NCBI GenBank assembly: GCA_034336665.1
Contig: CM067569.1
Coordinates: 20,777,820 to 20,841,819, forward strand
Origin: Luscinia megarhynchos
Taxonomy: Eukaryota > Chordata > Aves > Passeriformes > Turdidae
DNA length: 64,000 nucleotides
Reading direction: 5' to 3'
The position numbers were made by a program, and so were the translations under genes. Below the pieces are notes generated by a model. The model saw only the letters and a program-made list of their open reading frames with translations. It was not told the DNA's origin and ran no database searches. Below, piece by piece: positions 37,140-50,639 of this stretch; the stretch's first letter is position 1; each line of letters opens with the position of its first letter.

Positions 37140-38247
37140 TCCAAGGAACATGGAAGCAGCAATGCATGTAGCATCTGGACTTCAGCAAGGCTTCTGACAG
37201 CATCTTACATGCTCTTTCCACAAGCAATTAAGAAAAAATGTGTATTCAAAACTAGCTGACAACAGTGTATACAACTCATTGAAAAAAATACTCAAAATTG
37301 ATCACTGTCAAACTGGAACAATGTATTAAGTGATATCTTCAAGAGTTTGACTGGAGTCCAACAGTATTAAACAGTGTTATTAACTATCTACATAATGCAA
37401 TATATGGCATTGTTATTAAAGACCACATTACTGTGGGAGTTGCAACCCTTTTATCAGAAGATAAACCAAAATGGTTTTGACAAATGTGGAGGGAGGAACC
37501 CACAGACTGGATTTCTTAGTGTCTCTTTTAATAAAGACAAAGGTAATATACAGTTCAATAAGGATCCACATTTACACAAGATGGGAAAAAATTATTTGCT
37601 TGCCAGAAATTGTGCAGAAAATAGCCTAGACCAATAATGTGTCAAAAAACAAATGTGCATCAACAATATATTTAAATGAAAAGCTTCAAAGGTTGATGTA
37701 TAAAACAAACATCTTTGGTGGGACAGGTGAAGCAATTCTTTCCACTCTGGACAGCACTGACATGACCTCAGTCATGTCCAGTTTTGGGAATCACATTTCT
37801 AGAAAGATATGAAGCAACTGGAGAGAGTCCAGAAAAGAAGGAGGGGGGAAAAGGGAAAAAAAAAGAACTGGAGGTCTAGAAAACATGACATATGAGAAAA
37901 GATTGAAAGAACTGGGTTTGTTTAGTCTGAAGAAAAAGACTAAAAAGAGACATGATAACAGTCTTCAAATATGTAAAAGATTGTTACAAGAAAGAAAAAC
38001 TACTCTCAACAGATACTCCGGATAGAACTAGAAAGAAGCTAAGAGAAAGGCAAATTATGTTTTAATGTTTAACTGACAGAAAAATGAAACATTTGAAAGA
38101 CTGCCACCAGGGGCTGTGAAAAGGATTAATGGTTTTTAAGTACAAACATGCCTGAAACCAGCCAGGTATAAAAGATTTTCACAGGACTGCTGAATGAACC
38201 ATATGACTTCTTGAGGTTTTATTCAATGCACTTTGATTCTGTGTTGT
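37140..38247 (+). mobile_element. Diverged CR1 LINE, 3' part with reverse-transcriptase remnant
   Basis: An old, 5'-truncated CR1 non-LTR retrotransposon of about 1.1 kb, antisense to CAMK2G. Near 37175 the plus strand reads LDFSKASDSILH, matching the CR1 reverse-transcriptase motif LDFSKAFDT. Around 37820-37990 it follows the CR1 order: GGAGAGAGTCCAG, then CATATGAGAAAAG, AGAACTGGG, AGTCTGAAG, ACAGTCTTCAAATATG and GTTACAAGAAAG. Near 38195-38240 ATGACTTCTTGAGG and TTTGATTCTGTG match the element's 3' end. The frame is broken by many stops and indels, so the copy is dead. The high divergence suggests an old insertion. Confidence 0.85.
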
Positions 38248-39879
38248 AGGCATAAAACTTAATTCCTGTATTTTTATTTGTAAGCACTCACTGAGTTTAC
38301 ATAAGTTTACAAGTTTCTTAAAAGACAAACTGTTCTTTCTAGGAAGACAAGAAATTCTCTGTAGAAAATGCAAGGCCCACTGACATTCTCCCAAACTGTC
38401 TTTTCCTAACCACAACAGAACAGGAGACAAACACTGCCATGCATTACAACTCTAGAATTGAACCAGGAATGTCATACATTTCTCTATCCATGATGTTTAC
38501 TTGTAAGAGTGGTTTTGTTGTGTATAAGATTAACTCTGTGAAAGGTTTGGAAAGAAAAGATGTAAGAAATTATAAAAAGGAAGAGATGATGGAAGTGAAG
38601 TTAAGGTCAAAATATAAAGTGACATCACCTTCTAAACCAAGTATAGCAAGACTTACAGGACAAATTAAGTGAAATAACTAGAGTTTTAGTCAGTCTGAAT
38701 ACTGCCAAGCAATAAATTTACTGGCTAGTTACTGGAGAAGGTGGCCCTTGGTCCTCCCAAGCCATACCTACACCACAACTACACCCAGATGAAGAAAGCT
38801 CTTTCTGATTAAAAGCAGCTGCTAAGGAACTTTGCATTATGTGAGGTCCTGAGCCTGTGGAAATAGCTTGTTCATCATGCATGGAATAGAGTACAGATGC
38901 CAGACCACGGGGTATGCTCTAAGGCACCTTTCCTCTCTCAAACCTTCAGAGGACAGGAGCAAATAAGTAGAAAGATGAAAGTCAGAAGACGAGAGAGATG
39001 GCCTTCAAGTATTATCTCCGCTGACTGAGTTATGCAAAAGTAATACAAAGTAATACATCATAGTCTGCCCAGGAATGGATATTTAACTGTAGTTTGGTTA
39101 AAAGTGGCAGTTTGGTATTTCTTAATGTTTTCTTAAATAAATTAGCTCAAATCAGATTGTAGCTAGGATCCCAGAGGCTTTATTTATTTTAAAAAGCTAA
39201 AAGAAGGGGATTATTAATGGTCCAAGCTTCCATGGTGCTTTGGAACTAGATAAAAATCCATCCCCTCTCTCTACATTTCAGTAAATAAGGTAGGTTTTTT
39301 TTTTAATGTTGTGCCCTATTTTTCCTTTCTCTGTATTTTTAGACAAACCATTCCCTTTGCTCCAGTACTCTTTTTTTTTCCCCCTCCTTCAATATGGGCA
39401 ATTTGGTTTTGGTGTCTTCTTCTCAGAGTAAATGGCCACTGCAATGAGAGGAGCTGAAGTATTAGCCCACCCCCTTTTAACTTTGGGCACGTCTCTGAAT
39501 ACAGCATTTAAACAGACATGTCACTAAAGGCCAAGGAGAACAAATAGAAGATGGATGTGGGGAAAACAAACACACCACCTCACTCTCATTGCAGAATGTC
39601 AGATGAGCAGACAAGAGCCATGCATCACCCAAAGAGCAGGGACAGCTCTGCAGGGGTGAGCAGGCAGGAACATGGCACTCTTCGGTGAACTCTTCGGGCT
39701 GGGATGCTAAGGAATGGGACAGGGCTGGATGCAGAATTTGTCAGAGAGATAAACTATTGAGGTGATTTCAATAGGCAACTTTGAACATTCAGAATACATC
39801 TGTTCTCTTACAGCATGCTACCTGAGACACATTGATACTCCTGTCTCACCCCCATCCCTCTGAGCCAAAGGAAGTTTAC

Positions 39880-39939
39880 CAATATTTGGATGCTTTAGAA
39901 GTCGGCAAATTCGAGCTTCACGTTCCAGTTTCTGGTGAT
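39880..39939 (-). CDS. CAMK2G: CAMK2G exon 3: kinase N-lobe, alpha-C helix
   Basis: A 60-base exon encoding the end of D54 through the first base of V74 (human gamma numbering), reading [19 protein letters not shown]. It contains the alpha-C helix with the conserved glutamate E61 (E60 in alpha) that pairs with the ATP-binding lysine encoded in exon 2. The acceptor is CTCTTTCAG just before ATCACC, and the donor is ATTG followed by GTAAAC. The exon begins after codon base 1 of D54 and ends after base 1 of V74, which fits exon 4 exactly. It is isolated by a 15 kb intron 3 downstream and at least 24 kb of intron 2 upstream. This segment is identical in all four CAMK2 paralogues, so the exon alone does not distinguish them. 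Confidence 0.97.
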
Positions 39940-42529
39940 CTGAAAGAGAATAAGAAACAAGATGTTAGGCACCACATCTCTGAATTAAGCTCTTGCTCAT
40001 ATTCAACAGAGAGAGGAACACAGTGACCCAGCAGACAACCTGATAGATAGACTGGGAACTGCTGGAACATGTTTTGGTCTCCCAAAACTTCACAGGCATT
40101 TCAGGTGAGGGCTTTGCAGCTGAGGCTGCACAAGCACTGCTGCTCCCACTACAGAGCCAGCACTAAACTGGTATTGCATCCTTTGATTCAAAGTGAGTAG
40201 CTGCAGAATGAAAGGCACTGCTCTTCCATCAGCTTCTCAATATGCAAAGACACTTCCAGTGAGACCCCTTCTAGGAGGTATCCCTTCTCCAAGACTGGAG
40301 AGTTGGAGGATAAGTCTCAGAAAAAATAACACACATGAAATGGGAAAAGGAAGTGCTTCCACTCCAAAGAAACTGTGAAAGAAGGGCAGTGTAGGAGGGA
40401 GAAATATACAGCTCCTGCTAGTGCTCAGCCATCACATGAAGTAGGGAACTCTGCCAGCTTCAGTGAACTGTAAAGGTAACCATACTTCAGTACCCATGGA
40501 CAAACTCGCTGGTGAAATGCTGATCACGCACTTAGAAATCTCCAGGCAAGAAGTTCTGCTCAAATGCTAAGTATGCTTATTCCAGCCCAAAGGCAACATC
40601 AGTTCAAGCACGACATTCATCTGGATTAAAGAAAAATATCGAGGAGACTAAAAAATGGTTTTTCTTCCCATGTGTGAGTACAAGGAAAGGAGAAGGAGTT
40701 AAAGCAACTCTGTCTTTCTCAGCCGAGAAGTAAGGGGCATTTTAGCCATGGACACTTTTCACTACATCAGTGGTTGACTCCTGAATTTACACTACAACAA
40801 CCCCATCTTCTCCTGTGAAATGTTCACACTGGACAAGCATAGATTGCCTGAAAGGAACTGAGGGAGACAAAATCTTTTAGGCAGCCCTGGCAGCTGCTAA
40901 AATCCAGACTTCTGTGGATGCAGATGCCTAGAACAAGACAAGTAAGAACATCCAGTCCTTGGACTTCTCATTCCAGCCATCTAAAGAACACAGCAACGGG
41001 AAGTAGCAGTCCCTGCCCACTCTTGACATTTCCTCTCTAGCAGAGCATCAGCACAGGTGTGACTCTGCATCCCTGTCACACACAGACCTTCACAGAAGTA
41101 AGCAGGACCCCTGGCTGGTTGGACTACTCAGCAGATCAGTGGTAGGAATGCAGCACCCTTTGATTTACAGGAACCACACTAGAGACCCACTTCAACAAAG
41201 CTGCACTGCACTACTCTGCCTGGAAACTGCCTGTTCAGCTCCTTGGTCTCTGCATCATCTTCCCTTCTCTCTGTAAAGGAGGCTTTTGGCAATTGTTCTC
41301 TTCCCTATGAGTAGAAGACTGAGCCAAATCTCAGCACAGAACACTTTTCTCTCCCAGGCTGGGAATAGAAGCTCAGGGCATTGCACGATTCCTGTCTTCT
41401 TTTCCACTGCTGAACTATAGAAAATGTCCCAATTAATACTTTATAGAGCTGAGATGTGCTTACATCCTCATCTGCTATTGTTCAGGGATGGGGGAAGGTA
41501 AATTACTCCTTTCATTTCTCCTTCCTTCTCAGTCCTGGAAATCATTGTTGTTGTTACATATATTTTAGAGTTCTGAGCCAGAACCACTCTCCAATAAAAT
41601 ACCAGGCAGCAAGAAAGCCTGGAGAGCTTCCACGCTCTGGAGGCCTTGGTGCAGTGCACGCACTTCCTCACCTGCATTGGTTGGGAGGGGCAAGGGTGTC
41701 TCTGCTTCCCTTTTAGCAGCATCTCTCACAAATGAAGTTTTGCAAAACACAGTTGCAAAGTACCAGACAGTGCTGCACACTCTGCACCCAGGACAGATTC
41801 TCACAGCAGGACAAGAGCTTAAGATAAACTATCCCCAGCCTGCTCGCATGTTTTGGCCCTGCAAATTCCCCACTTTCCCTCCCAGCTCTACTTGAACTCC
41901 TACAGAAGGGGCTCCTTCATCCACCCGGATCACATTGCCCTTTTGCACAGCTATACATGCTGAGAATCTGTTCCCAAGTACAAGGACACAGAAGCAGACA
42001 GCAAAAACAGCTGAGCAAAGGGGGAAGAAGAGGCAAGAGCTCACCACGTGCTACTCAGCTACCAAGTCCTGATAGTCAGGACAGACAGCTGACAGGAGCA
42101 AGGCTCAAACAAAATGACATAACCATCAAAATGCCATGGGAGATGTAAATCAAGAGCAATTGCTCCCCTGAAATCCTACACCATGGTGCAGAGGGAGGGG
42201 AGCTGGCAGGGCAGCTAGTGTTCATGGGCAGCAGCCACACCAGAACTTGTGACAAGAGGTCACCACCCCACACCCCGTCCCTCCAGCAGCACACAGCCTG
42301 GCTGGAGACCAGAGGAGGAGTACAGCACTCCGGTCACAAGGTACAGGAAACTATTTCTGGTCGGGGGGAAAGCATACCACACTCTTCTGTCTCCAGGGCA
42401 ACAAAACAGGCCAACTCAAGCACAACTCCCAGAGAAAAAGCACACTGCAGCCCCGGGAGCAGCAGCCCGCAGCAGTCAGCCGCCACAACCGAGAGCAGAG
42501 AAAGGTCAGGCTGGGCGGGTTTCCTGCAG

Positions 42530-43519
42530 CGAGTCCTACAGGATCACAGCTCCTGCAGGGTCACAGCTCCTGCAGGGTCACAGCTCCTGCTCCTGCAGGG
42601 TCACAGCTCCTGCAGGGTCACAGCTCCTGCTCCTGCAGGGTCACACAGCTCCTGCTCCTGCAGGGTCACACAGCTCCTGCTCCTGCAGGGTCACACAGCT
42701 CCTGCTCCTGCAGGGTCACACAGCTCCTGCTCCTGCAGGGTCACACAGCTCCCTGCTCCTGCAGGGTCACACAGCTCCTGCTCCTGCAGGGTCACACAGC
42801 TCCTGCTCCTGCAGGGTCACACAGCTCCTGCTCCTGCAGGGTCACAGCTCCTGCTCCTGCAGGGTCACACAGCTCCTGCTCCTGCAGGGTCACAGCTCCT
42901 GCTCGTGCAGGGTCACACAGCTCCTGCTCCTGCAGGGTCACACAGCTCCTGCTCCTGCAGGGTCACACAGCCCCTGCTCCTGCAGGGTCACAGCTCCTGC
43001 TCCTGCAGGGTCACACAGCTCCTGCTCCTGCAGGGGTCACACAGCCTCCTGCTCGCAGGGTCACACAGCTCCTGCTCCTGCAGGGTCACACAGCTCCTGC
43101 AGGGTACAAGCTCCCTGCAGGGTCACACAGCCCTGCTCGTGCAGGGTCACACAGCTCCCTGCTCCTGCAGGGTCACACAGCTCCTGCTCCTGCAGGGTCA
43201 CAGCTCCTGCTCCTGCAGGGTCACAGCTCCCTGCAGTCCCAGCTCCTGCTCCTGCAGGGTCACACAGCTCCTGCTCCTGCAGGGTCACAGCTCCTGCTCC
43301 TGCAGGGTCACACAGCTCCTGCTCCTGCAGGGTCACACAGCTCCAGAGGGCCACAGCTCCCGATCCTAAAGAATCACAGCTCCTGCCGCTACAGGATCAC
43401 AGCTCCTGCAGATCACTTGTCCTGTTCCTGCAGGATCACAGCTCCTGATCCTACAGAATCACAGCTCCTGCTCCTGCAGGATCATTCGTCCTGTTCCTGC
43501 AGGATCACTCGTCCTGTTC
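42530..43519. repeat. Minisatellite (VNTR), mainly 25-bp G/C-rich units
   Basis: A tandem array whose dominant plus-strand unit contains CTCCTGCTCCTGCAGGGTCA followed by CACAG. I count roughly 33-34 core units, mostly 25 bp, with 23-bp and 17-bp variants that lack CA or one CTCCTG. Point variants (CTCGTGCAGG, CCCCTG) and small indels occur in the 43020-43240 part. The right flank (about 43350-43519) consists of more diverged units with CAGGATCA in place of CAGGGTCA, as does the leftmost unit. Nearly every unit carries the 8-base palindrome CCTGCAGG and a GGGTCA hexamer. It lies in intron 2, about 2.6 kb upstream of exon 3. No unit has a stop on the plus strand, so long open frames (383 and 399 codons) cross the array; they are not genes. 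Confidence 0.97.
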
Positions 43520-46500
43520 CAGGCAGCACCAGCCCAAACAGTGACCTGATAATCGCTCCCCCACCCCATCCCCAAAGGTCTTCATCACCCGGTGCCTTTG
43601 GCACCATGTAAACATTCAACTCACAGAGTAAATTTGGTACTTGTGGGGAAAAACCTGGGACCTAAATGCATAAGAAATAAAAACAGAACCTCAATTTTCT
43701 ACTTTACTCTGGTCTAACAAAGCTTTATGCCCAGTAGTAGACAAAACATCCAATTTTTTTGAGTCCAACACAGTAATGAATGGATTTGCTTTAACACTTT
43801 TCTCATACAGGGCCTCTCTGAACTTTAAAATGCAAAGCAGTTTTAACGATATCAAAATAACAATGGAAAGATCCCTTACTTACCAAGAGCTTGCAAATAA
43901 ATAATTTCTCCCCCCTTTGCCCTAAAGATAAAACTTATTTCTGCAAGTCATTTTGGAGTGGAGATGTTTATTCCTAATGCACAGTGGAACTACACCTCAT
44001 AGCTAACAGGATCACAACAACACATCTGACCTACCTTACAGGATTCTAGGTCTGGGACATTTAGTCTATTTCCCACCTTCCACAAACCTGTGAAATTCAA
44101 CCAGCAATTTCCATAATTTGCCTAAAACAAAGAATATTCTTTTGAAAACATAAGGGTTCACATTCAAGACTTCAACTGATAAATAAAGTCATACACCCAC
44201 AGAAATTACTCCAAATATTAGCTATCCTTCCTGTTAAAATTCGGCACTGCTGTTCCAAGTCTGAATTCATCTACCTCCTGCTTCCAAATATTGGATTTCA
44301 TTAAGCTCTTTTCCTGCTATGTTACAGAGATGTCTAGCCCTGAACAATAGCTGATGCTCAAAACTTAAGTACAGGATATTACAAACACTCATCCAATATT
44401 CATTCACTGTTTTCCAGCCAAAAAAAAAGGAATCTTGCTATTTGGGAAATAATTCTATCTGCAGTCTGAAGCAATGAGTATTTACACAGACAGGAAAGTG
44501 CAGTCTATGTATCTCTTTTGTAGCAAAACTTAAAATATAAATGCTTAAGAAGATGGTGTTTAAAAAACAAGAGAAAACTTACTCATGTTTAATACACAAA
44601 CTAAAGTGCGAATATCTATTTATCTTTATCAGCCCTTTATATAATATAATTTTTGTATCTCTGTCCAGCATGTAAACCTACATTTAACCCAAGTATCTTT
44701 TAACATCTTTATTGCAGTGGAAACATAGCACTGTCCTTCTAGTGACGCTACTGCTGGATTTCTTTAGAACATACCTGAACAGAAAATTCCTTTTAAAAGA
44801 ACTGGGATTTCTCTGAGATGAGTTTTGATTTGGCTAGGGATTTACTTAAATAGAAAACAAGAATGGCTGTGCTAGCATAATTTGTAAGAGTAAAGGATCT
44901 ATAAAAATGAAACTGCTCCACTTTACACAAACATGCAGTCCCCTCACTGAGGCAGGGCTCTTCATGCACAATGGATGGACAGTCACTGCTGTAAGGAACT
45001 CTAACTGGGAAGGTTAAAACAACAACCTTGCCTGAGTACAGGAGACAGCACACCAAAACCATCGTAGTTTGTCCACATTTTCCACAACGCAAACTTCAGC
45101 AGATACTTAGGATAACTTGATGCCAAAGAAAGGTGTGCCCAACAGAAATAAAATTCTAGAAGCAGACAACTTCACAAACACCTGTCAATCTCCAGCCGAA
45201 TATAACTGGAATATAACTGGTTTTATACTGATGCACATTTCTTACTCTTTGCTAAGCAAATAATTTTATTATCTGACCAGTTCTGTCTGATATCCCGAAA
45301 TAAGGATGAGATGGCAGAGATGGAAGAATAACATGAGACCAAATTTCTGGGCTCCATTTTTCTCCAGGGAAATAGCTCCCAGTTTACTACTCTAGCATGC
45401 ATGGCTGCTTTGCAAGAGGTTCATCTTCACCAGGTCTTTCTCCTCCAAGGGTACCCAAGACCTGGAGAACATTTTCAGACAGACAGGGTAGAGGATATCT
45501 ATAAATCCCAGTAGTCTCGAGCTGTCAAGTGAGAACATTTACATAACAACAACAATAAAAAAGATTAAGAAAAAGTTCACTGTGCCTAATCATCCTGTTA
45601 GGAAGCTGTGTGAGAAGGGGCTGCCAGGGAAGCACAGCGAGACCTGACTGCATGGGGCTGTGCGTGCTTGTGAGAGGAAGAGCCTGGAGAACACCACCTG
45701 CCACAAACCCAAAAAGGAGACCAGTCCCAAGCAGGCGGGGTGAGGGCCAAACCTGAGCGAGAGAGCAGTAGAAGCTGGTTGGGTGTCAGGTGCCAACACT
45801 GCCACCCTGCACTGGCAGCACTGCACGAGATCCTCCCAGCTTCAGACAGAGCTGTGACGCCCCAAGAGGTGCACAGAGGGGCTCTGTATCAGCTGTGGGC
45901 AGCTGCCCTTTGAACATGATCTCCAGCCTTAGCTTGGCCACAAGCTCCACAAAGGATCACTGGCCAGGGAGGTTGAAAGAGAAGTGCCCATCATGAATCC
46001 CATCCCCTCCACCTGCCCAAGGAACACTGGAATTTATTGCTCTAGGAATAAATGTGAGCAAAAGCACACTAATTTCAGGTTATTCCCTATACTGGCAGGA
46101 GGAAGTAGAAGTCAGCATTAAAAACTAATTGAAATACTGGATAAAACAATTATTGACATAAACAAAGATCAGTAAAAGTGATTAATTTCACACCTTTCAG
46201 AAAGCAAGGTGTAAAAACTTAATTCTAACATACTTTCTTCCACAAGCATTAGAAACACAGCACTGTTTCAAAATGGTTCCCTGTGCAAAGGAACTACATC
46301 TACTGCAGCATTTACTGGCTTACTTTACGAAACTGCAGTTATACTGAGGTCTTGTTGCTAAAGCTCCCTCTTTATTTAGTACACCTGCCTTAAGAAAGGA
46401 AAAAGGACCACAGGTGGTAACTTTTAGCAGCCCAAATTTTAGCCACTTCAGTGAAAAGGCAGATTCTTTCCTAAAGCAGTAAAAAGAAGCATCAAGAAAA

Positions 46501-49500
46501 CTAACACTTAGATGTGAATCAGCTCTGTGGTAAGGATCTATGTCATGAAGTAAAAACCAGTGCTCCCCCCTTTACAAACACATAATCTTCCTATTCTCAA
46601 CTGGAATATACAATCTGGCTGCTCAGTACTGCAGTATCACATCTTCATCCTGCATTAGGACCGTGCTCTGTCCTTGCTGTTAAAGGAAGCTTGCAACTAT
46701 CATTCCTGTGGGAACACATTCTAGATTACATTTCTGAGAATGGGAAGAGTCCGGAAGAAGAATCAAACTCTATGCAATAAATTCAGTTTGATTGCTGTCA
46801 TCATGCCAATTCCGGGAGATAGTCAATTGGTGCCAGCTGCTAAGATACCATTTGAGTTGCTTCAAGACAGAAATCGAATTTACATCAAATGCATTTTGTA
46901 GTGCGAGACTAGTCTGAACCTTCAGGTTCCTTCATGCTTGTTTAAATTTAAACTTCCCCTTTGAAACATTCCCAGCAAAAGAGTTAGTTCTCTCATCCTG
47001 CACTTCAAGATACAGACTTTTCCCCATATTCTCATTTATTCCCCATATTCTCTTATTTTCTCCAGCAAGACTGTACTACAGAACAACTGAGATGTCTCAG
47101 CATTTGCAACAGGGTAGCAGAGGACAGTATGCCATATTACACCACCACTTTAAACAGGGATACCAGCAAGTGTCAGACTGACACCACTTCCCCATCTGCA
47201 GAATTAGCAGAAACAAACATAAAAAATCATCCCAGGCCTTAGGAATGACCAGAGGCCCCCACTGATTCAGTATATCCTTTCTGACAAGAGCTAAGAGCAG
47301 ATGCCTAAGGAAAAATGCAAAGAAAATAAGCATATAATGACCCCTTCTACCCCCCCTCATTTCCATTTCAGTGTTTCTACATTGCCATTTCAAAGGCCAG
47401 CTAAAATTAATAAATCTGTAGCAGCATAGCCATTGCAGGTGACATTTCTGAAAGCCAGTCTGTTTTCCAGCCTCTCAGTGCAGAATGGTCCCAGTGCCAC
47501 GATGTCCCAAGTGCGAGGGCGGAGGGGCTCCCACACCCAAGAAGCACCCCCAGAATTTCTGCTGCAGCAGCTGTGCAAGAGTCACAAAGTCACTGAGGGG
47601 AAGACATGTCTGGAGACAGCATGTGAAGATAAAAGAGCCAAGCTCCACTTTTCTCAGCCAGTGAAAGCTACGGGAACAAGACAGCGGCAAAATCCTCATC
47701 ACTTGCCTTCAGCTACAGAGAGAAGGAGGAGGTTCAAGTGCCAACATGACACAATAAACAAATATAAGATTTCTTTCAACAAATGCTGGCAAACATATTT
47801 TCTGAAAGCCTTTCCTCCAGCAAAATCACTAACATTAGCACCTTGTAACAGCCTTTTCCCATGCTCTCACAACTTCCCAGAAACAAACAACTCCATGAGT
47901 AAAAGTGTAATATGACCCCTAACAGTACATATACTCACAGATCTTAAAGACAACCTAAAGTCCACACAGTTGGTCACAAGCTCTGTTAACACACACTAGT
48001 ATCTCAGAACCCATTGGCATTACTGAACTGGAAAACCAAAACAAACAAATTAAAAGGAACAACCTATATAAACTTAGTACAGTCTCCACTTTTCTGTTCA
48101 AGTAACACAGAAATTAGACTTTGAACACCACAGAGTAGAAGTCAAGGTGGTTTAAGTAATTTTATTTGTATCTCAAATGAGCACCCTGAAGAGTGGGCCA
48201 AGGCAATTTATTCTCTTTTTCTGCGTTTCATTACCTTATATTTACCTTGCAGAGATAATCTAACTGAAGGTAGATATTAATATGTATACAACAGTGGCAA
48301 AAGCAAAAAAGCTATTAAAAATACCTAGAAAAGAGAAATCTCTTTTAAAAAAAAAAAAATCATAGTGTGTATCTTTGACATTGCACTTTCTACATTTGGT
48401 GTCACTCAAAGCTGTCTTTTCTATTCACATGCATATTTTTCAGTTTATCATCTGACAACCTGTCCAAAATTTTTCTTTGAATAATCCAGCAGGTGGACCT
48501 GGTAAGGGAAAGAGAATTCCTATCCACTTGTTTTCAACAGGAATACATACCCTGAGTATTACCTACTGTACACCTTCTAAAGCAAACCAGCAGCACACTG
48601 ATGTGCACATTAAGAGGAAGTGGGGAGCTTGGGCTCTCACAGCCACCTGCAGCTTTCCAGGAACTTCAAGTCAAAGGAGGTCAAATCAGTGAATCAGCAC
48701 AGGCTCACTGCTATAGGTGAGAGTGATCTCTGTCACAATTAATGATGTGAGCAGACTAAGCATGCTCAAGCCTAACACGCCATTCTTTGCCTACAAAGGC
48801 ACAGATAAAGACACATTGTGTGTTTTCACCATCTCAGAGAGAATGGTAGCCATTTCCTTAGGTTCTTGCCTGTGGAAGATCCCACAGTTTGACCAAAGCC
48901 AGCACTGCAAACCAAAATGAAATACAACTGCATGGCCATTCAGGAAGGGGAAGGAGCAAGCACCCCAGCCATCCACTACAGACATAGTCCTTGGCTTCAA
49001 ACTTGAGATAAACTCAGACTCTGGCCTTGCTACAGCACTCAGAGAAGCATTTTGTAAATCTCTTCACGAGACACCCCTCCAACATACACTGCCCCCTCCC
49101 TATGAGCCACAAGCTGCTGCAGCCCCTGCTCTTCAGGCTGTTTCAAAAGCTTTACTGTTCCCAGTCTAACTCAGCAAAGTGCAAGGAGCCGGCAGAGCCC
49201 AGTGGACTCAGCTGGAAGCCCTGGTGTCAAAGAGCCAGCAGCATGAGTGCATTAGGAGAGTGAAGGATAGCTGCCTACAGAACAGCTGACAGAGGATGAA
49301 GCACCACTGAGGCTCCAGTTAGAATCTTCAATAAAACCCGACGTGATATACGTGCCATCTCATGTGTGAGCCCTGTTTGTGGTCCACATTTCTCAGGGCA
49401 TATCAGTCCCTCTTGCTGGCAAGATAAACATCTCTTCATCTCCCTAGTCATCTTTCCCATGCCGCCAGTGGGATATACAAGGCCTGTGCCAACTGTTTTA

Positions 49501-50639
49501 TTCTGGTTTACTAGTATCTGCTTTTCCCATCAAATATTTACTTTAGCTGTTAAAAACCAATGACGAATTTCCAAGAGCCTCTGAAGAGAATTTCATTCCC
49601 CCTCTTTTTCCCTGCTAACCATCAGTTTATTCCATGCCACCATGATGGAGACTAGTCATAGAAGGAAATACTCTCCCAGGTTTGGTGGTGAATGGTTGGG
49701 AAGGAAATGTTTCACCTCAGAGGTTGCCTGCAAAACAGCCACAAAGTTGGTACGTAGAGTCTGCTGCAATAATTAAGAATTCCACAGACTGACCATTAAA
49801 ACTACCCATCATTCACCAACTGCACCTGTTCCATTGGCTACTGCAAAGAATGCCATTTCTTGCTTTGCAAACTTCTTCCTTGCTTGGGGTGGGATGGAAC
49901 ACAAGGAAAATCAGTGCTGCAGTGGGAGGTACTGGCAACCATTCCTGCAGCAGCAGATTGTAGCTCCCCTCTGAAGGAATGCATCCTCCAGCTGACAAGA
50001 ACAAAAATGCAGACACCTTCCTCCTAATCTGAAACAATGGAGATCACCAACCACAAATGCTGTCAGACTGACAGAAGTACAGCAGAGAGCATGAATTCTT
50101 TTATCTGCTGTGGCCAAGAAGCATTAGTGCACCCATCAGAGCCCTGACACAGGAAGAGATGTGGTGCAATTGCACATCCCCTAAGACTGGTGTGACTGCC
50201 CTGCTGGCCAGCCTGGCACACTAGGGGCATATGCTTGAAGGTTGCAACTGAGTGTGCACCGAGTGTAACAGCTTATTTTAGTTCTTCTTGGGCATATTAG
50301 CTTAGTGTAATTTAAAAAGCTTTGGAAAGCCTACATCCCAGAGAAAAGAAGAACTGTGGGGAACAAACACAACTAGCAAAATGAATGAAGTTTTCAAAAG
50401 AGAAGATGCTGAGGTCCTCAGCTGTGAATGGTGAAAACAACTTCCCCTTTCTTGGATCAAACTGGAGCAAACATGACTGCAACTCTGTCACGGTCATTTC
50501 AGACCATGTACCTTGCCAGAAGACCCTCAGCTCAGAGTACTTGTGTAGCCCAACTCCCAAAGCACAGCCCCCAGACCAGGTGCATCAGAGCCCTCTCTCT
50601 GCTTGTCCCTGCCCCACAAGCAGCACACCCACCTCCTTC

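Larger units (their letters stand above)
24929..39879 (-). other. CAMK2G: CAMK2G intron 3 (15 kb)
   Basis: Large intron between exons 3 and 4. It contains the pyrimidine-rich block (24980-26620), a CpG-dense patch (30099-30172), an octamer plus MARE-like composite (30588-30609), an A/T-rich homeodomain/POU-like cluster (32099-32150) and a diverged CR1 element (37140-38247). No alternative exon could be supported. Confidence 0.8.

Noticed and set aside
42218..43448. 383- and 399-codon plus-strand open frames as genes
   Set aside because: They arise because the minisatellite unit lacks stops; the peptide merely cycles through three frames of the unit, and there is no promoter or domain.
45199..45222. 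Tandem repeat of AATATAACTGG
   Set aside because: Only two copies of an 11-12 base unit; a trivial duplication.
47433..47915. 160-codon plus-strand open frame
   Set aside because: No domain or splice context; a frame of this length is expected by chance in 64 kb.
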